From: Priapulus caudatus | Lineage: Eukaryota > Priapulida > Priapulimorpha > Priapulimorphida > Priapulidae | Direction: 5' to 3' | Assembly: GCF_000485595.1 (NCBI RefSeq) | Contig: NW_014578176.1 | Coordinates: forward strand, 18,053-46,417 | Length of the DNA: 28,365 nucleotides | Part shown: positions 8,571 through 18,235 of the stretch, in pieces | Layout of the letters: the number at the start of each line of letters is the position of its first letter | Numbering within the stretch: position 1 is the stretch's first letter | Notes under the pieces: model-generated | What the model was told of the DNA's origin: nothing | The model's database searches: none | What the model saw: the letters and a program-made list of their open reading frames with translations, nothing else | Translations under genes and position numbers: made by a program

Positions 8571-8915
8571 TTGACTATCGACGCCGTCCTGCTCCAAGAC
8601 GATGATACGGGAGTAGAGAAACCCGTTAGTTATTTTTCTAAGAAGTTAACCAACCCGCAGAAGGCTTATTCGAAAATTGAGAAGGAGACGCCAAGCCTGG
8701 TGTTAGCTCTGCAGCATTACGAAGTTTATGCATCCGGTAGTATAGGTGGTGTGACGGTGTACACTGACCATAATCCGCTGGTGTTTCTGGAGAGATTTGA
8801 GATTAAGAATCAGCGACTGTTCCGCTGGAGTTTGCTACTGCAACCATACTGTCTCAACATTGTGCATATTGCTGGTAAGGAAAATGTGATAGCCGATGCC
8901 TTGTCTAGGGGTTAA
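8556..8915 (+). pseudogene. pol: RNase H domain with a 7-residue deletion
   Basis: A 120-residue frame of the Ty3/gypsy RNase H: KLTIDA (first catalytic Asp), then KPVSYFSKKLTNPQKAYS, KIEKETPSLVLALQHYEVY (catalytic Glu region), VTVYTDHNPLVFLE (second Asp) and AGKENVIADALSRG at the end. RNase H removes the RNA strand of the RNA:DNA hybrid. Compared with the second copy (14098-14478), 21 bp are missing directly after the first catalytic Asp-Ala, an in-frame loss of seven residues in the Gly-rich turn before 'VLLQ'. The stop at 8913-8915 is the natural end of pol. Confidence 0.92.
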
Positions 8916-9118
8916 TTATGAAGCTGAAAGCAGGATTTATGGGTAACAAGCAATGTCCTTAACTCGATTGAAGCTTATAAGAACCGGTTGTCTGAGTCGT
9001 GGATAAGCAGGTAGTCTCTGCCCGATGATTACGGTGGATGTGGTGGAAAGACCTGCGTTTCGACCCTATCCGATTGTAAAAGAAAACTTCACCCGGGGTA
9101 AAGTTTTTTTTCTATTTT
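8916..9118 (+). other. 3' untranslated region of the retrotransposon
   Basis: About 200 bp between RNase H and the purine tract. It has no env-like frame, transmembrane segment or third ORF. The equivalent region in the second copy, 14479-14681, is almost identical. Confidence 0.8.
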
Positions 9119-9127
9119 GGGAGGAGG
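9119..9127 (+). promoter_or_regulatory. Polypurine tract
   Basis: GGGAGGAGG directly abuts the TGTTA start of the 3' LTR and follows a T-rich run, the standard layout for the plus-strand primer of LTR retrotransposons. An identical tract is at 14682-14690. Confidence 0.9.
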
Positions 9128-9903
9128 TGTTACGCGCGGAGGGATATTCGCGTGGTAATTGTCCGGTGATCGGCGTGTCCGGCCAGGATTGGCCAGGTGC
9201 GCCAAGCATGTATGTGATTGGCGAGTGGGGGGCATGCGAGATCAGAAAAGTTCAGGGAACGAGCGGTGCGCTCTCCTGCATGTGACACCGGCTGAGTGTG
9301 GACGTGTATCGGAAACGAAGAGAGATTTACACGCGGTGCTAGCGTGGCAGCGGTGCAGGCCGAAAACGAAGAGATATTTACACGCAGTGTTAGCGTGGCA
9401 GCGGTGCGGGCCGAAAACGGAGAGAGACATACACACAGTGTTAATGCGGCGACAGTGCGTGTGGAAAACTGTCGCGTGATGTGCACCGTGAGATACAGTA
9501 CGATAGCAGTATGATAACAGTAAGATGTGCACGGGATGCCAACGAACTGAGTAGGATGTGCACGGGGTGTCAACGCGGCCACAGCCAGCGTTGCGAGGTA
9601 ATGGCGTAGGCATAGGGAGGAAGAGGAAAGAAGACAGGCCGACAGGAAGCGAGGCAAAGCGGCGGAAGCGGATGTATGCTGGCAAGGTTATAATTCATTT
9701 GTGAAGGTGGCCACCTATCGTATATGATTTCTGTTAATGTATCACGGAATTACTGTAATTGGCAATAGATTTGCTTGTGGTAGTTATATATATCTGTTTA
9801 CGTATTTGATTTGTTTGTGTGACAATGCTTTGGGTGCGGACGCGTTGGCACAGTAATGGCGCAGGTGAGTGCTTTAACTACAGCGCGGACCCGTATCGTA
9901 ACA
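9128..9903 (+). repeat. 3' LTR, complete
   Basis: 776 bp with inverted termini TGTTACG and CGTAACA. A TATATATAT stretch near 9786 could be a TATA box. The 51-bp repeats are at about 9300-9470. No AATAAA signal is evident. It is followed at 9904 by an AT microsatellite. The last 67 bp (9837-9903) are shared with the third LTR but absent from the first. Confidence 0.9.
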
Positions 9904-9965
9904 ATATATATATATATATATATTGTAGACAAATACCTGGTTAACACGTCGTCTGATAGCGCCTG

Positions 9966-10022
9966 TGATATTATCAGGAGTCTATCAATAATATCTATAA
10001 TTGTAGACTCCTGATATTATCA
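9966..10022. repeat. Perfect 19-bp inverted repeat, 19-nt loop
   Basis: TGATATTATCAGGAGTCTA (9966-9984) is the exact reverse complement of 10004-10022. Copy C has the same hairpin at 18999-19055. In copy B the sequence breaks within the loop (at about 15561, matching 9999 here), so copy B has only the left arm. Confidence 0.95.
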
Positions 10023-11024
10023 GTAATAAGCTGACATACTGATTGGTGCAAGGCAAGGAGACGAAATGCACAATTAATACGTTCTACAAATCTCTCTATC
10101 ATCAAAGCGCTGGAAACATTATGTTGTAGCACAAACCACTTGCCGTGATGAATTGTTCCAAGTAGTAGCAGAACGCAGGCCATTAGTAAGAAAAGTCGAT
10201 GTTGCGAAGGATTGCTTTAATGAATTATTCGAGTGATTGATGGATTTTAAAGTAGTATTTCGCTCTGATAAGTTGTGTTTCTTTTCCTGGCGTTTATTCT
10301 TAGATTTTCCTATTCAGCGTGGTGACGTGCGACAAATATGATGGAAGAAATAATCGCGTTTTCGCGTAACAAGCAGCATACGCACCGTTCACGATTAACT
10401 CTGTTCGCATTATGAATAATATTGCGCTCTTGCGATATCTTCTGAAATGTGCCACTGAATAACACGTTGCTACGTCGATTGCGAAAAATGGAGCGTCGCG
10501 AGATATCAGGGGAATATTACTGATGTGCGATTATCGTCTCTTAGAAAAACGTGATAGATTTAGTGTTGTCTTTTCAGTTTTATCGTCTTTTGGCAGCATG
10601 CAGATGTCAGAAGAATTAACACGTGATGGATGCCTTAATTAATTTTGAGGCTAACAATCAAGTGGAACATGTGGATAATGTCAGAGCGTAGATATTAAAG
10701 TTTCAATTTCAAATATCACCCTCCGTCAAACCACGCGAATCCCCTGCTATTAAAATCAGAGTAGCTATAACTTCGCGGTGCTGCCACTACGAGTGAAAGC
10801 CGCAATTTGCTGCAATATTGCATATAGCATAGCAGGCATTGTTAGAAGAACAGAACCCGCGGTGGCGTGAATTTCTATTACGTATGCGATCGGAGACGAT
10901 GAGGTATATGCTCGCGCCTGTTTTTCACAGTCGTTTAGATCGAGGTAAGAGCTGCATGTGTGAGCGTCCGGTTACACACATATGAGGGTGCAATGATGCT
11001 GCAAATGTAGGGAATAATAATTAT
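10023..11024. other. Non-coding interior of segment X
   Basis: About 1 kb with no open frame above chance, no RNA gene motif and no internal repeat that I can define. Composition is mixed, slightly AT-rich. Confidence 0.5.
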
Positions 11025-11491
11025 TAGTATCATCGCCCGAGTGATTATAGGAAATCCTGCACGTTGATTGGTCGAGACCTAGGTGATTATTTTTCGATAA
11101 TCACCTCTAGGGTTTACATTGTAGTGGCGCCAAAAATGGCGGCTAGATTTGTAAATGTTACGGCAAATTTTGTCGCGCCAATTTTTTTTTTTACAAAGGA
11201 AATTTATTTTAAATAAATAAATTATTCATTTATTAATTAAATTTTTTATAATATTTTTTTTATAATTAATAATTAATTTATTTAAAATAAATTTTCTTTG
11301 AAAAAAAAAATTTATTAATAAATAATAAATAATTTATTTATTTAAAACAAATTTTCTTTGAAAAAGGTAATCAATCGGGCAATGATACTAAAACAGTTAT
11401 TCGCCTCAGGCTCGGTGAATCTTGTTGAATAATCCCCTCGACTTCGTCTCGGGGATTATTCAACAAGATTCACCTCGCCTTCGGCGAATAA
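11025..11491. mobile_element. Foldback element with TIRs and long terminal hairpin
   Basis: TAGTATCATCGCCCGAGTGA (from 11025) is inverted at 11368-11390, 21 of 23 positions matching. Inside are a 10-bp hairpin (11081-11090 with 11097-11106), the block GGCGCCAAAAATGGCGGC, and an AT-rich core with inverted and direct copies of TTTTCTTTGAAAAA. Immediately outside the right TIR is a second, stronger foldback: 11397-11437 pairs with 11451-11491, with the inner 24 bp perfect (11414-11437 with 11451-11474) and four mismatches further out. It is non-coding and probably a MITE or compound foldback transposon. The same structure is at about 20058-20478 in copy C, because X was duplicated and not through separate insertion. 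Confidence 0.7.
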
Positions 11492-11657
11492 GTGTTAATT
11501 ATTATTTAGGTCGTAAGCGTACAGAGTTATGCACACCCACAAGAACGATGGATAGCCAGACCTACTTAGGAAAGCGCGCCATGCGTGCATACGTGCGTGT
11601 ACGCGCACGTGTATAACGCTATATAAACACGCGCGCATCGAGGCATGCGCACACGTG

Positions 11658-12241
<584 letters not shown>

Positions 12242-12294
<53 letters not shown>

Positions 12295-12312
12295 CAGCAC
12301 ACACACACACAT

Positions 12313-12367
<55 letters not shown>
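12242..12367. repeat. (CA)n microsatellite at contig edge
   Basis: CA repeat with small interruptions (TCAG near 12294, TG near 12311), ending two bases before the N gap. Repeat edges are a common place for contigs to end. Confidence 0.95.
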
Positions 12368-12368
<1 letters not shown>

Positions 12369-12369
12369 C

Positions 12370-12379
12370 NNNNNNNNNN
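12370..12379. other. Assembly gap (10 N)
   Basis: Exactly ten N. The sequence left of it is a CA repeat; the sequence right of it starts abruptly inside integrase at the position equivalent to 6838. The round number suggests a placeholder of unknown length. Confidence 0.98.
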
Positions 12380-12609
12380 GGCTGTTTCAAGAGGCAATGC
12401 ATCGGTTGGGAATCAAACAGCTAAAGTCTTCAGCTTACCACCCCCAGTCTCAGGGGGCTCTGGAACGGTATCACCAGACGTTGAAGACGATGCTCAGGGC
12501 ATATTGTCTGGAGTGCACCGAAGACTGGGATAAGGGTATCCCTTTCCTCTTGTTTGCCACTAGGGACACACCAAACGAGAGTCCACTGGGTTTTGTCCTT
12601 TCGAGTTAG
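12380..12609 (+). pseudogene. pol: Integrase C-terminal part of catalytic core (copy 2)
   Basis: Equivalent to 6838-7066. It contains the catalytic Glu in ALERYHQTLK (SQGALERYHQ here, against SQRALERYHQ in copy 1), followed by the same premature end at 12607-12609. The two Asp of the catalytic triad would lie in the gap. Confidence 0.9.
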
Positions 12610-12693
12610 TGTACGGTCACGAAGTTAGGGGGCCCCTTAAATTGCTAAAGGAGCAGTTTTTGAATGAAAATACATGCTCTACCTTCATAGAGT

Positions 12694-13461
12694 ATGTATG
12701 TAACATTAAGGAGCGGCTGTTCAATGCGTGTGGGGTGGCCACATTTAAAAGAGTTTCAGCGATCGATGAAGGCGTATTATGATCGAAAAGCGAAGGTTCG
12801 TGGGTTTCGACCGGGGGATAAAGTGCTAATCCTAATACCGGTGCAGGGTGAGCCACTATCGGCCAAATTCAGTGATCCCTATCGGGTGGAGGAAAAGCGG
12901 GGTGAAGTCAATTACGTGATTGGCACGCCTGATCGACGGAAATCCCGAAGGCTGTGCCACGTCAATATGATGAAGAGGTACTACGACCGAAAAGATAGCC
13001 GGCCCATATGGCTAGTTGCCCCGGTGGGCCGGGTACAGGATCTGGGCAGTGGTGATAGCTGGTCTGAAGGGGTGGACCGACATATGTCTGACAAAGAGCC
13101 GTCACGTGTTAGGCTGTCTAACTCAGACGCTCTAGCCAGTTTAAAGTCGGAGATGGGGTACTTATCGGAGGATAAACGGCATGGTGTGGTCAGGCTTATT
13201 AGAGAGTATAGGCATTTGTTCGCTGATAACCCAGGACACACGTCATGGGCGGTACATGACGTGGAAGTAGGGAAGGCAGAGCCCATCAAGCAACACCCTT
13301 ATAGGCTTAATCCGGATAAGTTGCCTAAGGTCCGGAAGGAAGTACAGTATATGCTGGAGCACGGTATTATCGAGCCTAGTCAGAGTAGTTGGAGTTCTCC
13401 CATTGTACTCATTCCTGAAAAGATGGCTCGTCAAGGTTTTGCATTGATTACCATAAGGTAA
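12694..13461 (+). pseudogene. pol: Integrase tail joined to RT N-terminus (copy 2)
   Basis: Same fused frame as 7151-7915, element-like from about 12743. It carries the GPY/F-type module and the RT entry motif PSQSSWSSPIVL. Unlike copy 1 it loses frame in an A run at about 13418-13424, just after the PIVLI motif, and ends at 13459-13461. The nonsense codon that ends copy 1 is not present at the matching place, so the two copies have independent lesions here. Confidence 0.9.
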
Positions 13462-13691
13462 ATGCCGTAAGTCGTACGGACGCGTATCCAATGCCTAGAA
13501 TTGAAGATTGCATCGATAGAATCGGGAAGGCGGCATATGTAAGCAAATTAGATTTGCTTAAAGGGTACTGGCAGGTTCCCTTGACGAACAGGGCAAAAGA
13601 AATTTCAGCCTTCGTAACTTCTGATAGTTTGTACTACGGTAAGGTAACCCCGTTCGGGATGAAAAACTCGGGGCCACATTCCAAAGGCTAG
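13458..13691 (+). pseudogene. pol: RT fingers/palm fragment (copy 2)
   Basis: Equivalent to 7916-8149, with AYPMPRIEDCIDRIGKAAYV and KLDLLKGYWQVPL (first catalytic Asp), differing by TNRAKE for TDRAKE. It ends at the same G-run frameshift as copy 1. Confidence 0.9.
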
Positions 13692-13882
13692 TCAACCGGG
13701 TTATTACTGGGTTATCCAATACTGTGGCTTACATTGATGATATACTAGTGTATAGTGACACCTGGCAAGGCCATCTGGGGCACTTGAAAGAGCTGTTTGA
13801 TCGACTCACAGAGGCAAATCTTGTCGTGAATCCTCCAAGGCAAACGTTACATACCTTGGGCAAACATACGAGCGATTATTGA
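13679..13882 (+). pseudogene. pol: RT palm fragment with YIDD box (copy 2)
   Basis: Equivalent to 8137-8340. YIDD is encoded at 13730-13741, followed by ILVYSDTW where copy 1 has ILVFSDTW. It carries the same deletion of the following RT motif and the same stop. Confidence 0.88.
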
Positions 13883-14115
13883 TTATCTAGTCCCGAAGGG
13901 AAAGAGGGAATTGCTACGATTTTTCGGCATGTCCGGGGTTTTTAGGAAGTTCTGTGCAAACTATAGCTCAGTCGCGGCCCCACTGACTAGTTTACTAAAG
14001 AAGGGTGTGAAGCACATGGGGTCAAGCTTTTGCCAGATTGCCTTCGATAAGCTAAAAGCCCTTTTGGTGAACACTCCAGTGTTAGCTGCTCCATATTTTG
14101 ATAACATTCAAGTTG
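13883..14115 (+). pseudogene. pol: RT thumb/connection fragment (copy 2)
   Basis: Equivalent to 8341-8570, with the LLRFFGMSGVFRKFCANYSS block. It differs by a Tyr for Asp change in the 'LAAPxF' motif and breaks into RNase H at the same place. Confidence 0.85.
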
Positions 14116-14478
14116 ACTATCGACGCGAGTAATATTGGGGTGGGAGCCGTCCTGCTCCAAGACGATGATACGGGAGTAGAGAAACCCGTTAGTTATTTTT
14201 CTAAGAAGTTAACCAACCCGCAGAAGGCTTATTCGAAAATTGAGAAGGAGACGCCAAGCCTGGTGTTAGCTCTGCAGCATTACGAAGTTTATGCATCCGG
14301 TAGTATAGGTGGTGTGACGGTGTACACTGACCATAATCCGCTGGTGTTTCTGGAGAGATTTGAGATTAAGAATCAGCGACTGTTCCGCTGGAGTTTGCTA
14401 CTGCAACCATACTGTCTCAACATTGTGCATATTGCTGGTAAGGAAAATGTGATAGCCGATGCCTTGTCTAGGGGTTAA
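14098..14478 (+). pseudogene. pol: RNase H domain, full length (copy 2)
   Basis: A 127-residue frame. It keeps KLTIDASNIGVGAVLLQ, the normal first-Asp and glycine-turn region that copy 1 lacks in part, followed by SYFSKKL, EKETPSLVLALQHYEVY, VYTDHNPL and the ADALSRG end. This domain alone looks intact, although the surrounding pol is not. Comparing it with 8556-8915 shows the deletion to be specific to copy 1. Confidence 0.93.
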
Positions 14479-14690
14479 TTATGAAGCTGAAAGCAGGATT
14501 TATGGGTAACAAGCAATGTCCTTAACTCGATTGAAGCTTATAAGAACCGGTTGTCTGAGTCGTGGATAAGCAGGTAGTCTCTGCCCGATGATTACGGTGG
14601 ATGTGGTGGAAAGACCTGCGTTTCGACCCTATCCGATTGTAAAAAAAAACTTCACCCGGGGTAAAGTTTTTTTTTTATTTTGGGAGGAGG

Positions 14691-15465
14691 TGTTACGCGC
14701 GGAGGGATATTCGCGTGGTAATTGTCCGGTGATCGGCGTGTCCGGCCAGGATTGGCCAGGTGCGCCAAGCATGTATGTGATTGGCGAGTGTGGGCATGCG
14801 AGATCAGAAAAGTTCAGAGAACGAGCGGTGCGCTCTCCTGCAGGTGACACCGGCTGAGTGTGGACGTGTGTCGGAAACGAAGAGAGATTTACACGCGGTG
14901 CTAGCGTGGCAGCGGTGCAGGCCGAAAACGAAGAGATATTTACACGCAGTGTTAGCGTGGCAGCGGTGCGGGCCAAAAACGGAGAGAGACATACACGCAG
15001 TGTTAATGCGGCGACAGTGCGTGTGGAAAACTGTCGCGTGATGTGCACCGTGAGATACAGTACGATAGCAGTATGATAACAGTAAGATGTGCACGGGATG
15101 CCAACGAACTGAGTAGGATGTGCACGGGGTGTCAACGCGGCCACAGCCAGCGTTGCGAGGTAATGGCGTAGGCATAGGGAGGAAGAGGAAAGAAGACAGG
15201 CCGACAGGAAGCGAGGCAAAGCGGCGGAAGCGGATGTATACTGGCAAGGTTATAATTCATTTGTGAAGGTGGCCACCTATCGTATATGATTTCTGTTAAT
15301 GTATCACGGAATTACTGTAATTGGCAATAGATTTGCTTGTGGTAGTTATATATATCTGTTTACGTATTTGATTTGTTTGTGTGACAATGCTTTGGGTGCG
15401 GACGCGTTGGCACAGTAATGGCGCAGGTGAGTGCTTTAACTACAGCGCGGACCCGTATCGTAACA
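14691..15465 (+). repeat. Third LTR (3' LTR of copy 2)
   Basis: 775 bp, TGTTACG to CGTAACA, preceded by the polypurine tract at 14682-14690. It is nearly identical to 9128-9903, including the last 67 bp. It is followed by the same AT run and the start of segment X, so LTR and flank were copied together. Confidence 0.92.
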
Positions 15466-15561
15466 ATATATATATATATATATATTGTAGACAAATACCT
15501 GGTTAACACGTCGTCTGATAGCGCCTGTGATATTATCAGGAGTCTATCAATAATATCTATA
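15466..15561. repeat. Segment X, copy B (first ~96 bp only)
   Basis: Matches 9904-9999 and then switches to CT-rich DNA. The break lies within the loop of the 19-bp inverted repeat seen in copies A and C. Confidence 0.93.
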
Positions 15562-15832
15562 TTGCTCGCGCGCTCTCTCTCTCTCTCTCTTTCTCTTTCG
15601 GACACGCCCTCTCGCTTTCGCTCTCTCGCGCTCTCTCCTTTGCTCTCTTGCGCGCGTGCTCTCTCTCGCCCTCTTTCCCTCGCTTTCTCTATTTCTTTCT
15701 CTCTCTCGCTTCGCCCTATATATACCCTTCTCCCTTGCGCGCCCTTTCTCTCTCACTCTCTCGTGCCTTCCCTCTCGTGCTCTCTTGCGCGCGCTCTTTC
15801 TCCGCTCTCTCTCTCTCTCTCTCCAGCACGCA
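15562..15832. repeat. CT-rich polypyrimidine tract with CG interruptions
   Basis: Imperfect (CT)n broken by TCGC, GCGCGC and TTTC. Long frames on both strands (Ser/Leu-rich and Arg/Glu-rich) are repeat translation and not genes. Confidence 0.92.
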
Positions 15833-15965
15833 GGGCTTCTGTAACGGGGATTGATTTTTTCCACCCAGAAAACTCATGAATAATATATGACGCAAATCAT
15901 CGACGTTTATTGCTATAGCAGTTTATAATCATCGCGGTATTAGCAAGTCCTTCCCCGTGAGGCCG
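15833..15965. other. Spacer between CT-rich tracts
   Basis: About 130 bp of mixed sequence, no recognised feature. Confidence 0.5.
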
Positions 15966-16190
15966 CGAGACGCTCGCTCCATCGCTCTCGCTCTTTCTCT
16001 CTCGCGCTCCCTCTCTCTTTGTCTCTCGTTCACGCTCTCTCTTTTGCTCTCACTCTCACTCGCTCGCTCGCTCTTTCCTTCGCTCTCGCTCTTTCGCTCG
16101 CTTGCGCTCTCTCTAGCTTGCTCTATCATTCTTGCTCGCTCCCCCTTCTCTTTCTCTCTCTCGCTCTCTATCTCTCTCTATCTTGCTCGT

Positions 16191-16230
<40 letters not shown>
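15966..16230. repeat. Second CT-rich tract ending in pure (TC)n
   Basis: The same type of imperfect CT/TCGC repeat, ending in about 30 bp of uninterrupted (TC)n at 16195-16230. Confidence 0.92.
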
Positions 16231-16233
<3 letters not shown>

Positions 16234-16882
16234 GACAAATGTGAATATCTTGCGCCTATTCCCGCTATAATTGACTGCTTACTCCCCGCCGTTATATCGC
16301 CTGTAACTCATCGCGCTATCCGGCTCGCGTCGTCGAGTAGCTACTAGGACAAAGACTCGGTTCATCTATCGCTCACGGGAGAGACACGCAAGGCGCGCGC
16401 GCAAAAATATGGGTCAGCTTCATAAATCCAGCGCTTCTAGAGTGCGCGAACGCGTCAGCCGAGCCGCGCATTCACACCTCTCTTGTCTTTACGCGCGCGC
16501 ACGCTCGAGGTCGCATCGCTAGGGGCTTCATCTCACGTATGTACGGTAGCATTCACGAAGACTCGCAATGCAATGTGCGGCCGTAGATGTCATCGCTCTC
16601 GGCGGCACGTATATATGCTGCCAGGAGCGCCTATATGTCTTTAACTACTCGTGCTGTGCCTCCGCTAACGACCTGTGTGGCGGCCATCAATCCGCCCATT
16701 CCCACGATAGGGACCAACAGTAGATGCGCAGTCGACGACAATAATCGCACTCCGACTAGTGAAACTATAGCTGCTAATATCTGTCTTGATACAGCAGTTA
16801 CGTTTACGCGTAGCAAATCGTCGTAATGGTCCTACCCATGTCACGTGTTGTGATGTAATTCTGACACGTGACTACACGGCGC
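16231..16882. other. Unassigned DNA with overlapping open frames on both strands
   Basis: A plus-strand ATG frame (16587-16826, 79 codons, Ser/Thr/Ala-rich) and a minus-strand frame (16631-16816) overlap. The minus frame encodes a hydrophobic segment, ILAAIVSLVGVRLL then HLLLVPIVGMGGLMAATQVV, that could form two membrane helices. It extends upstream to about 16828, where the minus strand has an AG like a splice acceptor, and it ends in a TAG at 16631-16633. I recognise no family. It could be one exon, an exon relic or chance. Confidence 0.3.
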
Positions 16883-17100
16883 GTTCGTTGTGACCATATT
16901 ACGTGTTCGTTGTGACGCCGTTGCATGTCGCATTTTTTATTGTGACTATGTTACATGTCAGCTATTCGGTGTGAGTATGTCACATGTCACCTATTCGTTG
17001 TTATTATGTTACACGTCACGTATTTGTTGTGACCATGTGATATGTCACCTATTCGTTGTCACCCTGTCATCATCATGTTACGTGATCGTTGTGTCATGTA
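16883..17100 (+). repeat. 29-bp minisatellite, about 8 diverged units
   Basis: Units start with ATTCGTTGTGACNATGTNAC-like sequence and end ATGTCACCT. Clean 29-bp spacing is seen at 16964, 16993, 17022 and 17051; earlier units (16883, 16905, 16932) vary in length. The short frame across it is repeat translation. Confidence 0.85.
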
Positions 17101-17109
17101 GTTATTATG

Positions 17110-17394
17110 TGGCACTCTAGTAATATGAGTGTGGCAATAGCAAGAGTTATACATAACTGGGCCCAGGTTGGAATGAAGAATGAAGTGCATGTTAGTTCTA
17201 TACATGACGCCATGTAGATTTTATTTTTTTATTTTTTATTTATTTATTTTAATACTCAGTAAGCTACTCTATTAGGATATACAGGTATATCATCAGCAGA
17301 CACACGTCATTACAATTTGCTCTACTTGCATACCTGAGGTATATGATACCGTTATGTACTACGCCTGCATATCGACGTATTTCGGGAATTGTCT
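17110..17394. other. No gene recognised
   Basis: AT-rich, with a T-rich simple stretch at 17220-17250. Confidence 0.5.
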
Positions 17395-17396
17395 TG

Positions 17397-17435
17397 TTAA
17401 TATATATATATATATAATATATATATATATATAGT
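17397..17435. repeat. (AT)n microsatellite
   Basis: About 38 bp of AT with one phase slip. Confidence 0.9.
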
Positions 17436-17780
17436 GAACGGTGTAATTATGCTCCTGGAAAGCTGAATTATTCAGCAGCAAAAACGAGCCGCGGTGTTCA
17501 GATCTAATAAAGCGCGTTAATACTTAATGGCGGCCCGTATTTGTTACGTCAATACGATAGCCATCGGATGCAAGTCCAGGACTTTATGACCCTCTCACTG
17601 TGGTAACCCGAGAAACCGCCTAATGCTTCTTCAGCGATGGTCGCTATTTACGGACGCCACGCGTTTCTTAGCGCTAGCAGTCATCGCGTATTTCACACGC
17701 CGCGGTATCGTCGGGTAGCTGGTATGATGTAGCGTGGTTGGACTGCTTGCCACGATTACTTCGTCAAGATATATCAATAT
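17436..17780. other. No gene recognised
   Basis: Mixed-composition sequence without open frames of note or repeat structure. Confidence 0.5.
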
Positions 17781-17794
17781 TTTTTACAAACACG

Positions 17795-17834
17795 CCCACA
17801 CACGCAATTACACACATATACATACGCATACACA

Positions 17835-17882
<48 letters not shown>

Positions 17883-17883
17883 C
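17795..17883. repeat. CA/(ACGC)n microsatellite
   Basis: A CA-rich lead, then about ten CACG/ACGC tetramers, then (CA)n. Confidence 0.92.
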
Positions 17884-18089
17884 ATCCGATGAGAATTTAC
17901 CGGCAGAGACTATATGATAGCCCGAGTCGATGTGGTCAGTACAACGGGCTGTTTATTGCGGGATTATTATCGAAACGTATGCGCAAGTACACCGGCGCGG
18001 TCATTGCTATGAATAAATAATGAGCGATGAAGCCACGGATGTACCATAGCGACACCAACGTGGCTAAATAACGCGGTCGATAAATATTA

Positions 18090-18168
18090 CGCGTGCGTGC
18101 GTGCATGCGTGTGTGTGCGCGCGCGTGCGTGAGAGAGATAGTGTGTATGTGTGTGTGTGCGCGCGCGC

Positions 18169-18234
<66 letters not shown>

Positions 18235-18235
18235 G
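18090..18235. repeat. GT/GC compound microsatellite
   Basis: GTGC/GCGC-rich start, then about 60 bp of (GT)n at 18170-18231. The alternating purine-pyrimidine composition favours Z-DNA. Confidence 0.92.

Larger units (their letters stand above)
3685..9903 (+). mobile_element. Ty3/gypsy LTR retrotransposon, Gmr1-like, defective
   Basis: Two LTRs (3685-4399 truncated, 9128-9903) bracket, in order, gag, a zinc knuckle, an aspartic protease, integrase, reverse transcriptase and RNase H. Integrase lies before RT, and the integrase C-terminus and RT N-terminus share one uninterrupted frame (7151-7915), so the order is not produced by rearrangement between separate fragments. This layout defines the Gmr1-like lineage of Ty3/gypsy. 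A purine tract lies directly before the 3' LTR. No env-like frame is present after RNase H. Lesions include the deleted LTR tail, probable loss of the primer-binding site and gag start, in-frame stops, and at least seven frameshifts or deletions, so it cannot move by itself. Insertion was into an AT microsatellite. Confidence 0.9.
12380..15465 (+). mobile_element. Second copy of the Gmr1-like element, 3' half
   Basis: Begins inside integrase at the equivalent of 6838 and runs at a constant offset of 5542 bp (5563 after the RNase H indel) to the end of its LTR. It differs from the first copy by scattered substitutions, mostly around 13008-13200 and 13400-13460, and by having the 21 bp of RNase H that the first copy lacks. 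It shares the RT frameshift and the missing RT piece. The 5' half, if it exists, is in the gap. Confidence 0.93.

Noticed and set aside
8916-9118. Possible env gene after pol
   Set aside because: Only about 200 bp with no open frame, signal peptide or membrane segment.
9995-10183. 62-codon minus-strand frame present twice (also 19028-19216)
   Set aside because: It is conserved only because the whole segment is duplicated almost without change; no motif seen.
15547-15864. Arg/Glu-rich and Ser/Leu-rich frames in CT tracts (also 15929-16270)
   Set aside because: Repeat translation of (CT)n and TCGC; resembles SR or RE proteins only by composition.
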